Part shown: positions 1 to 9,900 of the stretch, in pieces
Numbering within the stretch: position 1 is the first letter of the stretch
How the letters are laid out: each line of letters begins with the position of its first letter
Source: Rugamonas brunnea
GTDB lineage: Bacteria; Pseudomonadota; Gammaproteobacteria; Burkholderiales; Burkholderiaceae_D
NCBI RefSeq assembly: GCF_014042345.1
Contig: NZ_JACEZT010000026.1
Location: 1-46,335 of the forward strand
Length of the DNA stretch: 46,335 nt
Direction: 5' to 3'
Position numbers and translations under genes: made by a program
The notes under the pieces: model-generated
What the model saw: only the letters and a program-made list of their open reading frames with translations
Database searches by the model: none
What the model was told of the DNA's origin: nothing

Positions 1-38
1 TTGCCAAGGTCGATACCGATCAACGTTACGCTGTCCAT
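1..38 (-). mobile_element. IS110-family transposase, first 12 codons (cut by window edge)
   Basis: Reading leftwards from an ATG at 38, the frame gives MDSVTLIGIDLG and runs off the window. A GIDxxK-type start is characteristic of IS110-family (DEDD) transposases; D10 would be the first acidic residue of the RuvC-like catalytic site. A GGAGG ribosome-binding site lies about 10 bases upstream of the ATG. Only the N-terminus is visible, so the subgroup (IS110 or IS1111) and intactness cannot be judged. Confidence 0.6.
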
Positions 39-62
39 GATGGCGCCCTCCAGAAATGAAAA

Positions 63-91
63 CACCCTATAAGATTAGGACTTATAGGGTG
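63..91. repeat. 11-bp perfect inverted repeat upstream of the transposase
   Basis: CACCCTATAAG (63-73) and its exact complement (81-91) flank a 7-base AT-rich loop. It lies 25 bases upstream of the transposase start, in what should be the non-coding left end of the insertion element. It could be a subterminal element repeat, a structured part of an element-encoded RNA, or an operator. The sequence alone does not decide. Confidence 0.6.
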
Positions 92-108
92 AGGGTGACC
101 ATCTCATT

Positions 109-178
109 AACCGGGGTCAGGTCATGCTTCCATGCAAAATGCGCGCGTTTTGCATGGAAGCATGACCTGACCCCGGTT
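109..178. repeat. REP-like palindrome, copy 1 (GGGGTCAGGTCATG ends, variable core)
   Basis: The 70 bases form one palindrome with 35-base arms and a single T-G mismatch (140/147). The outer part (AACCGGGGTCAGGTCATG) recurs at 32574-32633 and 37347-37418, whereas the inner part (CTTCCATGCAAAA and complement) is specific to this copy. It sits 13 bases beyond the stop of the secretion adaptor gene, where it could fold as a bidirectional terminator or mRNA-end hairpin. Confidence 0.85.
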
Positions 179-191
179 GGTTGGGTGTTGC

Positions 192-1577
192 TTACGGCTC
201 GCGGATCGATTCGTCCATGGCCTTGGTCAGCGGCCACAGCAGGTAGGACATCACGGTGCGGTGGCCCACCACCACCTCGGCCGACAGGGTCATGCCGGGC
301 AGCAGGCGGGCGCCGGGACGCATCTTGCGCAGCTTGCCGTCGCCCAGCGCGATGCGGCTCACGTAGTAGGCGTCCATGCCCTGGCCCGGGTTGTTGGCGT
401 CGCGCCGGAACGCGTCGGAACTGATGGTGCGCACCTTGCCATCGAGCGCGCCGTGTTCCTGGAACGGGAACGCATCCACCTTCAGGTGCGCCAGCGCGCC
501 GGTCTTGATGTAGCCGATGTCGAGCGAGTCGATCTGCACTTCCGCCTCCAGCCCGCCATTGAGCGGCACCAGCGTGAACATCGGCTCCGCCTCGCGCACC
601 ACGGAACCGGCCGACACCGTCTTGCCGATTTCGAGCACGATGGCGTCGGCCGGCGCCGTCAGCTGCACCAGCTGGTGGCGTTTGTCGGCCTTGGCCAGCT
701 GTTCCTTGATGCCGTCGCGGTCACGGGTGGCGGCCAGCAAGTCTTCCATCATCTTCTGGCGCCAGCCCTTGCCGAACGCGGCCCGCTCGGCCTGGGCGGC
801 GGCCAGCTCGCGCTGCATCTCCTCGGCCTTGTTGCGCTGCAGGATCATGTCGCGTTCCACTTCCAGCCGGCGGTCGCGCGCTTCGAGCAAGTGCATCTTG
901 GCGCCGAACTGCTCGGCCATCAGCTGCTCCTGCATCGCTTCCACTTCGCGCAGCGACTTGACGCGCTGGGCCAGGATCACCTGGTCGCGCTTGTTCGTCT
1001 CCAGCCCCGCCTGCAGGCGCGCGATGTTCTCGTCCATCTTCTTCTTTTGCGCCTCGAAGTTGGCCTGGCGCTCGCCCGACAGCTGGGCCTGCAGTTGCTG
1101 GTCGGCATCGCCGCGGCCGGCGGCGGCGGGCCGGCCCTGGCCCGCCAGTTCAGCCTGCAGCTCGGCCGTCTGGGTGTCGAGGCTGCGCAGGCGGGTGCGC
1201 AGCTGCGCTTCGTCGGCCTGGGTGAAGGTGGGGTCCAGCGTGGCCAGCAGCTGGCCCTGGCGCACCACCTGGCCCACCTGCACGTCGATGCGCTGCACGA
1301 TGGACGTTTCCAGCGGCTGCACCACCAGGTTGCCCTGCGGGCTGACCAGCCGGCCCTTGGCGATCACGATCTTCTCCACGTGCGACAGGCTGGCCCAGAC
1401 GATGAAGGTGACAAAGGCGGCCGCCAGCACGTGCAGCGTGAGCCGCACGAAGCGCGGCAGCGGGCTGCGCTCGATGGCGTCGGCGTCCGGCAGGAACTCG
1501 ATTTCCGTCTCGTCCCGGCCGCGGCGCGGCGCGCGCGCGGACGTGGCGGTTACAGGTGGCTTGTTTGCTGGTTCCAT
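192..1577 (-). CDS. Type I secretion membrane-fusion (periplasmic adaptor) protein, HlyD family
   Basis: The 461-residue product has the HlyD layout: a short cytoplasmic N-terminus, one membrane segment at about residues 45-65 (LTLHVLAAAFVTFIVWASL), a first half-lipoyl/barrel segment (GRLVSPQGNLVVQPLE), a long Gln/Glu/Arg-rich coiled coil (about 125-300), then the second lipoyl half (LTAPADAIVLEIGKTVSAGSVV) and a C-terminal beta domain. It would bridge the inner-membrane ABC transporter to a TolC-like outer-membrane channel, which is not encoded here. The first 28 bases overlap the end of the ABC gene, so the two are translationally coupled. Length is normal for the family. Its likely cargo is the giant repeat protein encoded upstream (inference from position). 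Confidence 0.93.
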   Translation of the reverse strand: MEPANKPPVTATSARAPRRGRDETEIEFLPDADAIERSPLPRFVRLTLHVLAAAFVTFIVWASLSHVEKIVIAKGRLVSPQGNLVVQPLETSIVQRIDVQVGQVVRQGQLLATLDPTFTQADEAQLRTRLRSLDTQTAELQAELAGQGRPAAAGRGDADQQLQAQLSGERQANFEAQKKKMDENIARLQAGLETNKRDQVILAQRVKSLREVEAMQEQLMAEQFGAKMHLLEARDRRLEVERDMILQRNKAEEMQRELAAAQAERAAFGKGWRQKMMEDLLAATRDRDGIKEQLAKADKRHQLVQLTAPADAIVLEIGKTVSAGSVVREAEPMFTLVPLNGGLEAEVQIDSLDIGYIKTGALAHLKVDAFPFQEHGALDGKVRTISSDAFRRDANNPGQGMDAYYVSRIALGDGKLRKMRPGARLLPGMTLSAEVVVGHRTVMSYLLWPLTKAMDESIREP

Positions 1578-3700
1578 AAGTGCTGGTAAGTTTCGCTACG
1601 GGTGAGCAGTTCTGCATGGCGGCCCGCGTCCATCAGGCGGCCCTGCTGCATGACCATGATCTTGTCGGCGTTGACCAGGGTCGACAGGCGGTGCGAGATC
1701 ATCACCACGGTGCGGCCCACGGCGATGCGCGACAGGTTGTTGATGAAGATCGCCTCGCTCTCGGGATCGAGTGCGCTGGCCGCTTCGTCCAGGATCAGGA
1801 TGCGCGGCTTGGCCAGCAGGGAACGGGCGATCGACAGCCGCTGCTTCTGGCCGCCCGACAGGTTGGCCGCGTTCTCCTCGAGCAGCGTGTCATAGCCCAT
1901 CGGCAGGCGCTCGATGAATTCGTCGGCGCCGGCCGCCGCCGCCGCCTCGATGATCTCCTCGAACGAGGCGTCGGGCTTGGTGACGATCAGGTTCTCGCGC
2001 ACCGTGCCGCGGAACAGGAAGTTCTCCTGCAGCACCACGCCGATCTGGCGCCGCAGGTGCGACAGTTCGATCTCGCGCGCGTCGATGCCGTCGAAGCGCA
2101 CGATGCCTTCCTGCACCCCGTACAGGCCCTGGATCAGTTTGGTCAGCGTGGTCTTGCCGGAGCCGCTGCGACCCACGATGCCGACCACGGTGCCGGGCTG
2201 GATGGTGAAGCTGGCCTTGTCCAGCGCCAGGTTGGGCGCGCCCGGATAGCGGAACGTGACATCGTCGAAGCGAATCTCGCCCTGCAGGATGGGACGCAGG
2301 CCGCCGGCTCCGGCGCGGCCCTCGGGCGCACGGTTCATCACCTCGCCCAGCATCTTCACGGACAGCGCCGTCTCCTGGTATTCGTTGACCAGGCCGACGA
2401 TGGAGATCAGGGGCTGGGTGACGCGCTGCGACAGCATCTGGAACGCGATCAGCGCGCCCACCGTCAGCGTCTGGTCGAACACTTCCTGGGCGCCGATCAC
2501 GATCAGCGTGACGGGCATCAGCTTGCCCAGGAAATCCGTGATGGCGTTGCCCGTGATCGAGATCTGGCCGACCCGGAAGTGCATGGTGATGGCCTCGGCC
2601 GAGCGCTGGTCCCAGATGCGGCGCTGGCTCGGTTCGATCGCCAGCGCCTTCACCGTGCGCATGCCGTGGATGGTTTCCACCAGCATGGCCTGACGTTGGC
2701 CCTCGGCCGAATAGAGCGCGTTCAGGCGGCGCTGGAAGGTCGGCACCATGGCCATCACCACGCCCGCGATCAGGGCCGCGAACAGCAGCACGATGGCGGC
2801 CAGCTTGAATGAATAGGTGAACAGCACCGGCAGGAACACCAGCAGCGCGATCAGGTCCAGCCCCGTCATGAACAGGCGCCCGGTGAGGAAGTTGCGGATC
2901 TTCTCGAGCTGCTGCATGTGGCGCGTGATGATGCCGGCGGTGGTGGTCTCGAAATAGTCTATCGGCAGCGACAGCAGGTGGCCGAAGGTGCGCCGGGTCA
3001 GGCGCATGTCGATCTTGTTACTGGCCGCCAGCGTGAGGGTCTGGCGCAGGAAGCCGAAGATGGCGTCGAACGCCAGTGCCAGCACGATGCCGGCCGCCAG
3101 CACCCACAGCGTGGTCACGCTCTGGTGGGTCAGCACCTTGTCGATCACCAGCTGGAAGAAGATGGGCGAGGCCAGCGCCAACAGCTGCATGGCGACGGCG
3201 GCGATGAAGATGTCGCGGAACGCGGCCTTCTGCTTGAGGATTTCGGGAATGAACCAGCGCAGCCCGAACGGCTGGTTGGGATCGGTAAGCTTGTGCTGGC
3301 GTTTGACGAACAGCACCTCGCCCTGCCAGCGGCGGCAGAAGCTGTCGCCATCCTCCATCGTCACGCTGGCCTGCTGGCTGATCGGGTTGAGCAGTGCGAC
3401 CTGGGCCGGCTGGCCCTCCGCGCCGGGCCGCACGCCCACCACGATCACCATGTTGCCGTCGTTCAGCCGCGCCATCAGCGGGAACACGCCGCCTTGCGCC
3501 AGCAGCCGGCTCCAGCTCAGGCGGTCGGCCTTGGCCTTCAGGCCGATGTCGCTGGCGATGCGCAGCAGCACGCCGTTGCCGGGTTCCTGGGCGCCCAGCG
3601 CGTAGTCGTCGATCAGACGTTCGGGATTGATTTGCAAGCCATGGTGCTGCGCGATCGCGGTCAGGCACTGGATCGCGGTGTGGGGAAATTTATCGTGCAT
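1550..3700 (-). CDS. Type I secretion ABC transporter with degenerate C39-like domain (HlyB type)
   Basis: The 716-residue protein has three parts: an N-terminal C39-peptidase-like domain (about 1-125), a six-helix exporter membrane domain (about 150-440) and a nucleotide-binding domain with Walker A GRSGSGKTT (about 508), signature LSGGQKQRLS (about 613), Walker B ILILDEAAS (about 635) and H-loop ISHRLS (about 668). Aligned by eye with HlyB, the catalytic Cys of true C39 peptidases is Thr8 and the catalytic His is replaced by Met in GNMVIVV, so the domain should bind substrate without cleaving it. That fits export of an uncleaved protein with a C-terminal signal. No obvious Shine-Dalgarno precedes the ATG at 3700. 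The transporter has its own leader, separated from the giant gene by a terminator. Confidence 0.94.
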   Translation of the reverse strand: MHDKFPHTAIQCLTAIAQHHGLQINPERLIDDYALGAQEPGNGVLLRIASDIGLKAKADRLSWSRLLAQGGVFPLMARLNDGNMVIVVGVRPGAEGQPAQVALLNPISQQASVTMEDGDSFCRRWQGEVLFVKRQHKLTDPNQPFGLRWFIPEILKQKAAFRDIFIAAVAMQLLALASPIFFQLVIDKVLTHQSVTTLWVLAAGIVLALAFDAIFGFLRQTLTLAASNKIDMRLTRRTFGHLLSLPIDYFETTTAGIITRHMQQLEKIRNFLTGRLFMTGLDLIALLVFLPVLFTYSFKLAAIVLLFAALIAGVVMAMVPTFQRRLNALYSAEGQRQAMLVETIHGMRTVKALAIEPSQRRIWDQRSAEAITMHFRVGQISITGNAITDFLGKLMPVTLIVIGAQEVFDQTLTVGALIAFQMLSQRVTQPLISIVGLVNEYQETALSVKMLGEVMNRAPEGRAGAGGLRPILQGEIRFDDVTFRYPGAPNLALDKASFTIQPGTVVGIVGRSGSGKTTLTKLIQGLYGVQEGIVRFDGIDAREIELSHLRRQIGVVLQENFLFRGTVRENLIVTKPDASFEEIIEAAAAAGADEFIERLPMGYDTLLEENAANLSGGQKQRLSIARSLLAKPRILILDEAASALDPESEAIFINNLSRIAVGRTVVMISHRLSTLVNADKIMVMQQGRLMDAGRHAELLTRSETYQHLWNQQTSHL

Positions 3701-3861
3701 TGTGCGGTAACGAACGCGATGGAGAGGATGACGGCATCAAGGTTGGCTTTCTCATGCGAGCGGGTGGACGACGTCACGCCGGCGCAGCGCCGGAACATGC
3801 TGAGCGATTCTACCGCAGCAACCGCGTTCCCGGCGCCTTTTTTAGTGCCTGTGTGCACTTT

Positions 3862-3899
3862 AAAAAAAAACGGCAAGACCGCGTGGTCTTGCCGTTTTT
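3862..3899 (-). terminator. Rho-independent terminator of the giant repeat gene
   Basis: A 15-bp perfect stem (AAAAACGGCAAGACC, loop GCGT, complement) is followed on the minus strand by a run of nine T. It begins about 49 bases after the stop codon at 3948. It isolates the repeat-protein transcript from the transporter genes downstream, so the secretion pair needs its own promoter in 3701-3861. Confidence 0.92.
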
Positions 3900-3947
3900 G
3901 CCCGGTCGCAGCGCGGTGGGCAACGCCCGCCGCGCCGCTGCCGCCGC

Positions 3948-6900
3948 TTACTTCTGTGGCGTGGCCAGGAAGCCGTGGCTGCCGGTGTCGCGCAGTGCCT
4001 TCAGGTGCAGCTCGGCGTCGGTGGCAGCCGTCTGCGTCGAGCCGAACAGCTGGCCGTTGGCGTCGAACTGCTTGAGCGCATCGGCCATGGCCGCCACCGC
4101 CGTGTTGACGCCGCCGCTCGCGTTGCTGCCGTCGAGCTTGAGCGTGCCGCCGGTGGCCGCCGCGCCTTCGCCGCTGCCGAAGGCCGACATCGCCTGCACC
4201 AGGCTGCTGACGTTGCCGCGCAGGTCCACCGCCGGCGCCGCCACATCGGCCTTGCCCGACTCGAACCAGACGTCGGCCGCGCCGTGGCTGCGACCATCGG
4301 CCGTGGTGTAGGTCGAGGTCAGGCCCGAGATGTTGCCGTTGTCGATCGCGCTGCCCTTGGTCACATCCAGGTTGAGCTGGGTGATGTTGAGCGAGGCGAG
4401 CGACTTGAGCTCACCGGCCTGGCTGACGCCGTCGGCATTGCTGTCGACCCAGACACGCAGGTCGGCGAAGGCGCTGTCCTTGCTGTCGATCACGCCGTCA
4501 TGGTTGGTGTCGAGCTCGGCCAGGGCCTGGTAGCCGGTGGTGGCTTTCTGGCCGTCGGCCAGCGTGGTGCCCGAACCGAACAGTTCCGAACCATCGTCGA
4601 TGGTGCCGTTGCCGTTGCGGTCCATGGCCAGGAAGCCGTCGCCGCCGGCGATCCAGCCGGTGTTGACCTTGCTGCCGTTGGCTTGCATGTCGAACTGCAC
4701 GCCCTGGGTCACGCTCAGGGTCTGGATGCCGTTGTCGTTCAGGTCCAGCACGATAGGCGTCAGGCTCTGCAGCGCGTGGATCTGATCCGTCGTCATGGCC
4801 TGGACCTGCTGGCTGGTCAGTGCGTGGATCTGCACCGTGGTCAGCGAATGCACCTGGGTCGTGGTCATGTTGTGGATCTGGTCGGTCGTCAGGCTGTGGA
4901 TCTGACCAGTCGACAGATGCGAGATCTGGTTGGTGGTCAGCGACGAGAAGTCCGACGTTTCCATCGCCACCAGGTTGGCCGTCGACAGCGCGGCCAACTG
5001 GCCCGTGCTGAGGGTGGTCAGCTGGTTGCTCGACAGCGCCACCACCTGGTCGGAGGTGAGGCCAGCCGAGATCGCTGCCGTGCTCAGCGCGGCGACCTGG
5101 TTGGTGCTCAGCGCCACCACCTGGTCCGTGGTCAGGGCGTTGATCTGGGCCGTGCGCAGGGTGGCGATCACCGAGGTCTTCAGCGCAGCGATGTCGGCCG
5201 TTTCGATGGCAACCATGCTGGCCGTGCTCAGGCCATTCACCTGGGCCGTGCTCAGCACGCTGAACTGGTCGGAGGTCAGCGCCACGATCTGATCCGTGCT
5301 CAGGCCGTTGGTCATCTGCGAGGTGGTCAGCACCATCACATCGGCCGTCGGCAGGCTGGCGATCTGGCTGGTCGTCAGCGCACGCACCTGGTTGGTGGTC
5401 AGGGCGGCGATGGCGGCGGTCTTCAGCGCGGCCAGGTCGGCCGTGGCCAGGTTGGCCACCGAAGCGGTCGCCAGCGCAGCCACCTGGCCACTGCTCAGCG
5501 CGGCAGCCTGGGCGGTGGTCAGCGCGCCAGCCTGGTCGCTGTTGAGCGCGGCCATGTTGGCCGTGGTCAGCGCGGCAGCCTGGTTGCTCGACAGCGCGGC
5601 TACCTGGGCCGTTGCCAGCGCAGCGATCTGGGCCGACTTGAGCGCAGCCACTGCGGCCGTGGTCAGGCCACCAATGTCGGCCGTCTCGATGGCGGCCACA
5701 TTGTTGCTCGACAGCGCAGCCACCTGGGCCGTGCTCAGGGCGCCGATCTGGCTCGACGTCAGCGCGACGATCTGGTCGGTGGTCAGGCCGTTGGCCACAT
5801 CGGCCGTGCTCAGCGCTGCCAGTTGGGCCGTGGCCAGGTTGTTCACCTGGGTCGTGGTCAACGCACCGACTTGGGCCGAGGTCAGGCCGGCGAAGGCGGA
5901 GGTCTTCAGCGCGGTGATGTCAGCCGTTTCCATGGCGGCGATGTCGTCCGTGGTCAGGGCAGCAACCTGGGCGCTCGACAGGGCGTTGGCCTCGGAAGTC
6001 GACAGCGCCACCACCTGGTCGGTCGTCAGCGCCTTGACCTGGTTGGTCGACAGGCCGGCGATGGCAGCCGTCTTCAGTGCGGCGAAGTCGGCGGTGGTCA
6101 GCGCGGCGATCGAGTTGGTCGACAGGCCTGCCACCTGGCCGGTGCTCAGGGCAGCTGCCTGGGCCGTGGTCAGGGCGCCGATCTGGTCGGTGTTCATGCC
6201 GGTCATGGCGGCCGTGGTGAGCGCGCTGACCTGGTTGGTCGACAGCGCGGCCACTTGTGCCGTGGTCATGCCCGCCACTTGCGACGACTTCAGCGCGGCA
6301 ACCGCAGCCGTGGTCAGGCCAACGATGTCGGCCGTCTCGATGGCGGCGATGCTGTTGCTCGACAGGGCAGCCACCTGGGCGGTGCTCAGCGAGGCGAACT
6401 GGCTCGACGTCATCGCGACGATCTGGTCGGTGGTCAGGCCGGCAGCGACGTCAGCGGTGCTCAGGGCAGCCAGCTGGGCCGTTGGCATGTTGTTGACCTG
6501 GTTGGTCGTCAGCGCGGCGACCTGGGCGGTGCTCAGGCCGGCGATGGACGAGGTCTTCAGCGCAGCCAGATCAGCCGTTTGCATGGCGGCGATGTCGTCC
6601 GTGCTCAGGGCGGCAACTTGTGCGCTCGACAGCGAGTTCGCTTCCGCCGTGGTCAGCGCCACCACTTGATCCGTGGTCAGGGCCTTGACCTGGTTGGTCG
6701 ACAGGCCGGCGATGGCAGCCGTCTTCAGGGCGGCGAAGTCGTCGGTGGTCAGCGCGGCGATCGCGTTGGTCGACAGGCCAGCCACCTGGCCGGTGCTCAG
6801 GGCAGCTGCCTGGGCGGTGGTCAGGGCGCCGATCTGGTCGGTGTTCATGCCGGACATGGCAGCCGTGGTCAGCGCGCTGACCTGGTTGGTCGACAGCGCA

Positions 6901-9900
6901 GCCACTTGTGCCGTAGTCAGGCCAGCCACTTGCGCCGACTTCAGCGCGGCAACCGCAGCCGTGGTCAGGCCAACGATGTCGGCCGTTTCGATGGCGGCGA
7001 TGCTGTTGCTCGACAGGGCAGCCACCTGGGCGGTGCTCAGCGAGGCGAACTGGCTCGACGTCATTGCCACGATCTGGTCGGTGGTCAGGCCGGCAGCGAT
7101 GTCAGCGGTGCTCAGGGCAGCCAGCTGGGCCGTTGGCATGTTGTTGACCTGATTGGTCGTCAGCGCGGCGACCTGGGCGGTGCTCAGGCCGGCAATGGAC
7201 GAGGTCTTCAGGGCAGCCAGATCAGCCGTTTGCATAGCGGCGATGTCGTCCGTGCTCAGGGCGGCAACTTGTGCGCTCGACAGCGAGTTTGCTTCCGCCG
7301 TGGTCAGCGCCACCACCTGGTCGGTCGTCAGTGCCTTGACCTGGTTGGTCGACAGGCCGGCGATGGCGGCCGTCTTCAGGGCGGCGAAGTCGTCGGTGGT
7401 CAGGGCGGCGATCGCGTTGGTCGACAGGCCAGCCACCTGGCCGGTGCTCAGGGCAGCTGCCTGGGCGGTGGTCAGGGCGCCGATCTGGTCGGTGTTCATG
7501 CCGGACATGGCAGCCGTGGTCAGCGCGCTGACCTGGTTGGTCGACAGCGCGGCCACTTGTGCCGTGGTCAGGCCAGCCACTTGCGACGACTTCAGCGCGG
7601 CAACCGCAGCCGTGGTCAGACCGACGATGTCGGCCGTCTCGATGGCGGCGATGCTGTTGCTCGACAGCGCAGCCACCTGGGCGGTGCTCAGCGAGGCGAA
7701 CTGGCTCGACGTCATCGCGACGATCTGGTCGGTGGTCAGGCCGGCAGCGACGTCAGCGGTACTCAGGGCAGCCAGCTGGGCCGTTGCCATGTTGTTGACC
7801 TGGTTGGTCGTCAGCGCCGCGACCTGGGCGGTGCTCAGGCCGGCGATCGCCGAGGTCTTCAGCGCAGCCAGATCAGCCGTTTCCATCGCAGCGATGTCGT
7901 CGGTGCTCAGGGCGGCAACTTGTGCGCTCGACAGCGAGTTGGCTTCTGCCGTGGACAGGGCCACCACTTGATCCGTGGTCAGGGCCTTGACCTGGTTGGT
8001 CGACAGGGCAGCGATGGCGGCCGTCTTCAGTGCTGCGAAGTCGGCGGTGGTCAGAGCGGCGATGGCGTTGGTCGACAGACCTGCCACCTGGCCGGTGCTC
8101 AGGGCAGCTGCCTGGGCCGTGGTCAGGGCGCCGATCTGGTCGGTGTTCATGCCGTTCATCGCAGCGGTGCTCAGGGCACCGATCTGGTTGGTCGACAGCG
8201 CGGCCACCTGGGCCGTGGTCAGGCCAGCCACTTGCGCCGACTTCAGCGCAGCGATGGCGTTGGTGCTCAGACCCACGATGTCAGCCGTTTCGATGGCGGC
8301 GATGCTGTTGCTCGACAGCGCAGCCACCTGGGCGGTGCTCAGCGAGGCGAACTGGCTCGACGTCATCGCGACGATCTGGTCGGTGGTCAGGCCGGCAGCG
8401 ATGTCAGCGGTGCTCAGGGCAGCCAGCTGGGCCGTTGCCATGTTGTTGACCTGGTTGGTCGTCAGCGCGGCCACCTGGGCGGTGCTCAGGCCGGCGATCG
8501 CCGAGGTCTTCAGCGCAGCCAGATCAGCCGTTTCCATCGCAGCGATGTCGTCGGTGCTCAGGGCGGCAACTTGTGCGCTCGACAGCGAGTTGGCTTCTGC
8601 CGTGGACAGGGCCACCACTTGATCCGTGGTCAGGGCCTTGACCTGGTTGGTCGACAGGGCAGCGATAGCGGCCGTCTTCAGTGCGGCGAAGTCGGCGGTG
8701 GTCAGCGCGGCGATGGCGTTGGTCGACAGACCTGCCACCTGGCCGGTGCTCAGGGCAGCTGCCTGGGCCGTGGTCAGAGCGCCGATCTGGTCGGTGTTCA
8801 TGCCGTTCATCGCGGCGGTGCTCAGCGCGCCGATCTGGTTGGTCGACAGCGCGGCCACTTGTGCCGTAGTCAGGCCAGCCACTTGCGCCGACTTCAGGGC
8901 GGCGATGGCGTTGGTGCTCAGGCCCACGATGTCAGCCGTCTCGATGGCGGCGATGCTGTTGCTCGACAGCGCAGCCACCTGGGCGGTGCTCAGCGAGGCG
9001 AACTGGCTCGACGTCATTGCCACGATCTGGTCGGTGGTCAGGCCGGCAGCGATGTCAGCGGTGCTCAGGGCAGCCAGCTGGGCCGTTGGCATGTTGTTGA
9101 CTTGGTTGGTCGTCAGCGCGGCCACCTGGGCGGTGCTCAGACCGGCGATGGCCGAGGTCTTCAGCGCAGCCAGATCAGCCGTTTCCATGGCAGCGATGTC
9201 GTCGGTGCTCAGGGCGGCAACTTGTGCGCTCGACAGCGAGTTCGCTTCCGCGGTCGACAGGGCCACCACTTGATCCGTGGTCAGCGCCTTGACCTGGTTG
9301 GTCGACAGGGCAGCGATGGCAGCCGTCTTCAGTGCTGCGAAGTCGGCGGTGGTCAGCGCGGCGATGGCGTTGGTCGACAGACCAGCCACCTGGCCGGTGC
9401 TCAGGGCAGCTGCCTGGGCCGTGGTCAGGGCGCCGATCTGGTCGGTGTTCATGCCGTTCATCGCAGCGGTGCTCAGGGCACCGATCTGGTTGGTCGACAG
9501 CGCGGCAACTTGTGCCGTGGTCAGGCCAGCCACTTGCGCCGACTTCAGGGCTGCGATGGCGTTGGTGCTCAGGCCAACGATATCAGCCGTTTCGATGGCG
9601 GCGATGCTGTTGCTCGACAGCGCGGCCACCTGGGCGGTGCTCAGCGAGGCGAACTGGCTCGACGTCATTGCCACGATCTGGTCGGTGGTCAGGCCGGCAG
9701 CGACGTCAGCGGTGCTCAGGGCAGCCAGCTGGGCAGTCGGCATGTTGTTGACCTGGTTGGTCGTCAGCGCGGCCACCTGGGCGGTGCTCAGGCCGGCGAT
9801 CGCCGAGGTCTTCAGCGCAGCCAGATCAGCCGTTTCCATGGCAGCGATGTCGTCGGTGCTCAGGGCGGCAACTTGTGCGCTCGACAGCGAGTTCGCTTCA

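Noticed and set aside
192..1605. Long plus-strand frames opposite the secretion adaptor
   Set aside because: His/Leu/Arg-rich shadow frames of GC-rich DNA; the minus-strand adaptor has clear family features.
3661..3876. 71-codon frame between the transporter and the giant gene
   Set aside because: It runs through the terminator and the transporter leader, with no ribosome-binding site or motif.
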